Positions 5,901 through 8,937 of a stretch of DNA of 8,937 bases are shown piece by piece. The notes under the pieces were generated by a model. The model worked only from the letters and a program-made list of their open reading frames with translations, was not told the origin of the DNA and searched no databases. Where the stretch lies: NCBI GenBank assembly GCA_947627815.1, contig CANQXN010000067.1, positions 1-8,937 of the forward strand. The letters run 5' to 3'. Within the stretch, counting starts at the first letter, position 1; the number at the start of each line of letters is the position of its first letter. The translations under genes and the position numbers were made by a program. Origin of the DNA: an uncultured Clostridia bacterium. GTDB taxonomy: Bacteria > Bacillota > Clostridia > Oscillospirales > CAG-272.

Positions 5901-7652
5901 ATGAGAAAGCGCAGAATTATCGCATTTATTCTCACAGCCGTCATGCTCATCGGCACGCTGGCCGGTTGCGGCACCGCCTATGACCATGCGAATGATTATC
6001 TCACCCTCCCCACCGACATCAAAAGCGTTCAAGTCAAGATGGACGATGTCCTGAAAGATGTACAGGACAGAATCAAAACCTTGCTGGAAAATGCCGCCGG
6101 TCAGGTTTTTGAACCCGTGACCGACCCAGACGCCGTTGCGCAGAAGGGCGACGAAGTCCGCATCAAATTTACCGGGACAACCTCCCTGTCGGAAGAAGCC
6201 TATAACGCTCTCACCGAGACTGTCAAAAACCGCCTCAAAAACGAGGACGGCTACTATCTGGTGCTCGGTTCCGACAACACCCTGTTCCCTGTCGATTACA
6301 CCAACAAAAATGACGACACCACCGACAACGACAAAGACGACGAGACTGTCATCGTTGAAGGCTTTGAAAATCAGCTGATCGCGAAAGGCGCCAAGGTCGG
6401 AGACAAATTCTCGATCACCGCCAAGTTTGACAACGCCTATTCTCAGGAATCGCTCCGCAATGTCGAAGTGACCTACGAGGTCGAAATCCTTTCCATTGCC
6501 CGGATCACCTTGAGCGATGAGCATTCTCCCAAGATCGACTACACCTTCTTTCAAAACAAAGAAGATGTGGAAGACATTCTCGAGCCTGTGATCGACGAAA
6601 CCGAGGACGGCGAAACCGAAGGCGATGAAACCGAGGGTGAAGCCGGCGAGCCTGCCGCCGCTTCCGAATCCGCCGAAAGCACCGCAGATTCCAGCGCCGC
6701 AGACAGCGCAACCGAAAGCACGGCTGACTCCAGCGCCGCCGACGGCAGCGAGGAAACGCCCAAGAAATTCTCCGATCTCTTCTCCTCGAAAACCGGTCAG
6801 ACGATCGATCTCTCCTCCGGATCCACCACTTTTGCCAATGTCTTTACGGTAGACGATATTGCGCCTTACCTTGCCGGCAAGCATCTCTATGACAAATTTG
6901 CCATTGCCTTGACGGTGCCGGACGATCTTGCTTCCGCCGACTATAAAGGCTATCTCGGCCAAGAGATTTATCTCCAGATCGAAATCACAGGCGACAGCGC
7001 CGAGCCTGTCTGGACCGACTATTTCATCACCAAGCAGACCGCCTCTCAGGAAGACGAGGAAGACCGCTACACCACCACCGCCGCCTATGAAGAATATCTC
7101 CAGGGCGAATACAAAAAGAGCGAGGCGTTTGAAGCGATTAACGATGCCTCCGAAGTGGTCTATCCTGAAAAAGAGTGGGAAGAACTTTACGAATCCAATC
7201 TGATGACCGAAGTCTGCGATTATCTTGCCGAAAACGACCCGAATGCTTCGGAAGACACTTCGGTTTCCCTTTCCGACTATACGCCCGATGAACTGAAGGA
7301 ACTGATCGACGAGGCCACCTATCAGGAGTTGCGCCTCCAGGCCAGCGCCAAAGCGAAAGAATCGATCAAGAGCCGTCTTACCATGGAAGCCCTCTTCATC
7401 AAGTATGCCGACAAGGTCGCGGTTTCCGACGCCGAGTACAACGAACGCGTGGATGAACTCAAAGAAGAATACGAGAGCATGTCCTGGCTGTATGAAGCGT
7501 ATTACGGCATCCGCAATGTCAACGAATATATCGACAGCATGTACGGCGGCAAGGACTCGCTGATGCTCCAGCTCAAGTATGAAAAGCTGCTCGACATTCT
7601 TCCGGATGAAGTGACCTATCTGCCGGCTACCGAAGCGCCTGAAGAAAACTAA
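5901..7652 (+). CDS. Trigger-factor-like lipoprotein with FKBP-type PPIase domains
   Basis: A 583-residue secreted lipoprotein, probably an extracytoplasmic folding factor. Residues 1-22 are a signal peptide (basic RKRR, hydrophobic core) ending in lipobox LAGC with lipidated Cys23. Residues 81-200 resemble an FKBP/trigger-factor PPIase domain: QKGDEVRIKF, LVLGSDN, VEGFENQLIAKGAKVGDKF, then VTYEVEILSI. A second, degenerate FKBP-like fold spans about 203-362, interrupted by a Ser/Ala/Glu-rich insert (230-289). Residues about 363-580 are helix-rich and match the C-terminal chaperone arm of trigger factor in pattern (AKAKESIKSRLTMEALFIKYAD from 483, then VSDAEYNERVDELKEEYE). The ribosome-binding domain is absent, as expected for an exported protein. 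ATG at 5901 is chosen over ATG at 5880: AAAGGA precedes it by 11 bases and it starts a normal signal peptide. A terminator follows. The next gene is a paralogue. PPIase activity is inferred. Confidence 0.83.
   Translation: MRKRRIIAFILTAVMLIGTLAGCGTAYDHANDYLTLPTDIKSVQVKMDDVLKDVQDRIKTLLENAAGQVFEPVTDPDAVAQKGDEVRIKFTGTTSLSEEAYNALTETVKNRLKNEDGYYLVLGSDNTLFPVDYTNKNDDTTDNDKDDETVIVEGFENQLIAKGAKVGDKFSITAKFDNAYSQESLRNVEVTYEVEILSIARITLSDEHSPKIDYTFFQNKEDVEDILEPVIDETEDGETEGDETEGEAGEPAAASESAESTADSSAADSATESTADSSAADGSEETPKKFSDLFSSKTGQTIDLSSGSTTFANVFTVDDIAPYLAGKHLYDKFAIALTVPDDLASADYKGYLGQEIYLQIEITGDSAEPVWTDYFITKQTASQEDEEDRYTTTAAYEEYLQGEYKKSEAFEAINDASEVVYPEKEWEELYESNLMTEVCDYLAENDPNASEDTSVSLSDYTPDELKELIDEATYQELRLQASAKAKESIKSRLTMEALFIKYADKVAVSDAEYNERVDELKEEYESMSWLYEAYYGIRNVNEYIDSMYGGKDSLMLQLKYEKLLDILPDEVTYLPATEAPEEN
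6675..6743 (+). repeat. 39-base-period tandem repeat within the low-complexity insert
   Basis: Two 30-base units, 6675-6704 and 6714-6743, both encode ESTADSSAAD and are separated by nine bases (SAT). The DNA copies differ at synonymous third positions (ACC/ACG, GCA/GCT, GAT/GAC, GCA/GCC), so the amino-acid sequence is kept while the DNA has drifted. This suggests an old duplication under selection for composition. Confidence 0.85.
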
Positions 7653-7667
7653 TCACATTTAAATAAG

Positions 7668-7718
7668 CAGCGGGCTTTGTCTTGATTTTTGGCAAAAACA
7701 AAGCCTGCTGTCTTTTTA
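7668..7718 (+). terminator. Intrinsic terminator after the first lipoprotein gene
   Basis: CAGCGGGCTTTGT (7668-7680) pairs with ACAAAGCCTGCTG (7698-7710), 13 bp with one mismatch, across a 17-base loop, and TCTTTTTA follows (7711-7718). It begins 15 bases after the stop codon. The stem is long but imperfect, so some readthrough into the downstream paralogue is plausible. Confidence 0.85.
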
Positions 7719-7746
7719 TCCGCCGTTTTCCTTTTTTGTTCTATTG

Positions 7747-7763
7747 CCTTTTTCTCAAAAAGG
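7747..7763 (+). promoter_or_regulatory. Hairpin overlapping the ribosome binding site of the second lipoprotein
   Basis: CCTTTTT (7747-7753) pairs perfectly with AAAAAGG (7757-7763) around loop CTC. The right arm contains most of the Shine-Dalgarno AAAAAGGAG, 5 bases before the ATG at 7771. The stem is AU-rich and weak, so at most it would tune translation. No sigma-A promoter is apparent in the 52 bases between the terminator and this start. Confidence 0.35.
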
Positions 7764-7770
7764 AGATGCC

Positions 7771-8937
7771 ATGAGAGCCAAAAATGCCGCCCCTTTTTCC
7801 CTGCTCCTTCTGCTTTGCCTGCTCGCCGCCTTCTTAACCGGATGCGGCTCCGCGTATGATCATCCCGAAAAGTATGTTTCTCTCCCGCCGCTGTCGGAAA
7901 TTACCCTTTCTCTTGCCGATTTAGAAAAGGAATATGACGAAACCGTCGCGGAAATTTTAGCAAGCGCCTCGGTCACGCCCTATGAGCCGATGCCGACCGG
8001 CACCCTTTGTCAAGCCGGCGATCTTGTCGAAATCAGTTTCCGTGGCGTCTGCCCCGAGACGGCGCTTTCGGCCGCGACCCTTGCCTCGCTGACCCAGACC
8101 GAACCCGCCGCGTTCACTTTGGGAAACGAGGAGCTGCCCGCCTTTTTGGAAACGCCGCTTTTGTCCCACGCCGCCGGCGAAACGCTGACCTTTTCCCACA
8201 CCTACGGAGAAGACGAAACCGATTTGGTGGAGCTTTTCGGCAAAACCGTTGACTTTACCCTGACATTGCACAGCATAAAGCGCGCTTTTGTCAAAGAAAA
8301 CGCCACGCTCGACCTGCAATACACCGTCAGTGCTGAAACCGAAGAGAACGATGCCTTATCCGCGATTCTGGCGGGCGGTCTTGAAACGGTGGAACTTTTT
8401 GACCCCGATGATTTCTTTGACGCGGTGTTTCCCAACGCCGCGCTCTATGAGGCGCTTGCCGGCGCCGCCGTCGGGGAGACGCGTGTCTTTTCTCTCACCA
8501 TGCCGGCTTCCGCCGCGCAAAAGTATCACATTCCCGCCGAAACGCTCTTTACCTTCCATGTGACCCTCCGGGCGGTCGCGATCAAGCCAAGCGCGCTTAC
8601 CGATGAATTTGTGGCTAATTACACAAACGGCACCCTCACCACAGTAGAGGCCTTCCGCGCCAAAGCGCTCGCCATGATCCGCGAGGATATGGCCTTCGGC
8701 GCTTTGACAAACGCCGCGCAATACGCCGAAACCCTGCCAAAAAAAGAATACGAAGCCTATTATCAGGAAAATTACCAAAAAGCCGTAGCGGCCACCTTAG
8801 GCAGCATGACCGCCCCCACCGAAGAGGAATTGCTGACTCTTGTGGGACAGGAAGTATACGACAGGATCTGTCAGCTCGCCGACGAAAACACCACCGCCGA
8901 GCTGCGGGAGCGTCTATTGCTTGAATACCTCTTTGAC
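7771..8937 (+). CDS. Second trigger-factor-like lipoprotein, paralogue of the preceding gene (3' end missing)
   Basis: 389 codons are open to the window edge without a stop. ATG at 7771 follows AAAAAGGAG by 5 bases. Residues 1-24 form a signal peptide with lipobox LTGC and lipidated Cys25. The mature start CGSAYDHPEKYVSLP mirrors CGTAYDHANDYLTLP of the upstream protein. Two FKBP-like folds are recognisable by pattern: 82-170 (AGDLVEISF, ending VDFTLTLHSI) and 174-272 (KENATLDLQYTV, ending FTFHVTLRAVAIK). From 276 the protein resembles the trigger-factor C-terminal arm: LTDEFVANYTNGTLTTVEAF, then RERLLLEYLFD at the edge, aligning with IKSRLTMEALF of the paralogue; by that comparison about 100 residues remain outside. 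The first fold lacks the GFE-type motif of active PPIases, so it may be a chaperone without isomerase activity. It has neither of the upstream protein's inserts. Confidence 0.8.
   Translation, partial: MRAKNAAPFSLLLLLCLLAAFLTGCGSAYDHPEKYVSLPPLSEITLSLADLEKEYDETVAEILASASVTPYEPMPTGTLCQAGDLVEISFRGVCPETALSAATLASLTQTEPAAFTLGNEELPAFLETPLLSHAAGETLTFSHTYGEDETDLVELFGKTVDFTLTLHSIKRAFVKENATLDLQYTVSAETEENDALSAILAGGLETVELFDPDDFFDAVFPNAALYEALAGAAVGETRVFSLTMPASAAQKYHIPAETLFTFHVTLRAVAIKPSALTDEFVANYTNGTLTTVEAFRAKALAMIREDMAFGALTNAAQYAETLPKKEYEAYYQENYQKAVAATLGSMTAPTEEELLTLVGQEVYDRICQLADENTTAELRERLLLEYLFD

Noticed and set aside
5616..6962. Leftward open frame of 448 codons opposite the yesL-like gene end and the first lipoprotein
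   Set aside because: It is the mirror of a real gene with GCC/GAC-rich codons. The protein is Gly/Phe/Val-rich with no recognisable domain, lacks a ribosome binding site, and crosses the intergenic promoter region.
1..8937. Defence system, toxin-antitoxin, mobile element, CRISPR array, tRNA or rRNA
   Set aside because: I looked on both strands and found no repeat-spacer pattern, transposase or integrase motifs, terminal inverted repeats, or cloverleaf-like sequence. All long intervals are accounted for by housekeeping or membrane-associated genes.

Overview
The window looks like a chromosomal piece of a Clostridia-type Firmicute, probably a moderately GC-rich gut or anaerobic lineage. The evidence is: GC-rich coding DNA with AT-rich intergenic gaps, strong AGGAGG-type ribosome binding sites, consensus sigma-A promoters, a yajC-yrzE gene order also known from Bacillus, a Re-citrate-synthase-like enzyme of the kind first described in Clostridium kluyveri, and Gram-positive lipoprotein signal peptides. 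I see no phage, transposon, CRISPR, rRNA or tRNA features.

Layout. (1) Bases 1-187 (+) are the C-terminal end of an MsmX/UgpC/MalK-type sugar ABC transporter ATPase, closed by a very strong intrinsic terminator (205-249). (2) A leftward block between about 3911 and 299 carries, in transcription order, a RimJ/RimL-like GNAT acetyltransferase (3911-3264), yajC with an unusually long low-complexity tail (3053-2400), a YrzE/TIGR04086-like membrane protein (2227-1802) and a Re-citrate-synthase/homocitrate-synthase-like enzyme (1708-299). The GNAT gene and yajC each have their own good sigma-A-type promoter. (3) A second promoter, back to back with the GNAT promoter, starts a rightward block: a small polytopic membrane protein of SpoIIM-like appearance (4207-4737) and a YesL/DUF624 membrane protein (4776-5735). 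(4) Two adjacent rightward genes (5901-7652 and 7771 to beyond the window end) encode paralogous secreted lipoproteins. Each is built like the PPIase and C-terminal chaperone parts of trigger factor, with the ribosome-binding domain replaced by a lipoprotein signal peptide. A terminator separates them.

How they may work together. YajC is an accessory of the Sec translocon, and the two lipoproteins look like extracytoplasmic folding factors acting on proteins that emerge from Sec. The two sets are transcribed from different promoters on opposite strands, so this is a thematic link and not a demonstrated system. The sugar ATPase end and the citrate-synthase-like gene converge on a shared terminator and appear to be ordinary metabolic neighbours. 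The most unusual content is the tandem trigger-factor-like lipoprotein pair, including a Ser/Ala/acidic low-complexity insert inside one of its predicted FKBP-like folds, and the lysine-run plus acidic extension of YajC.
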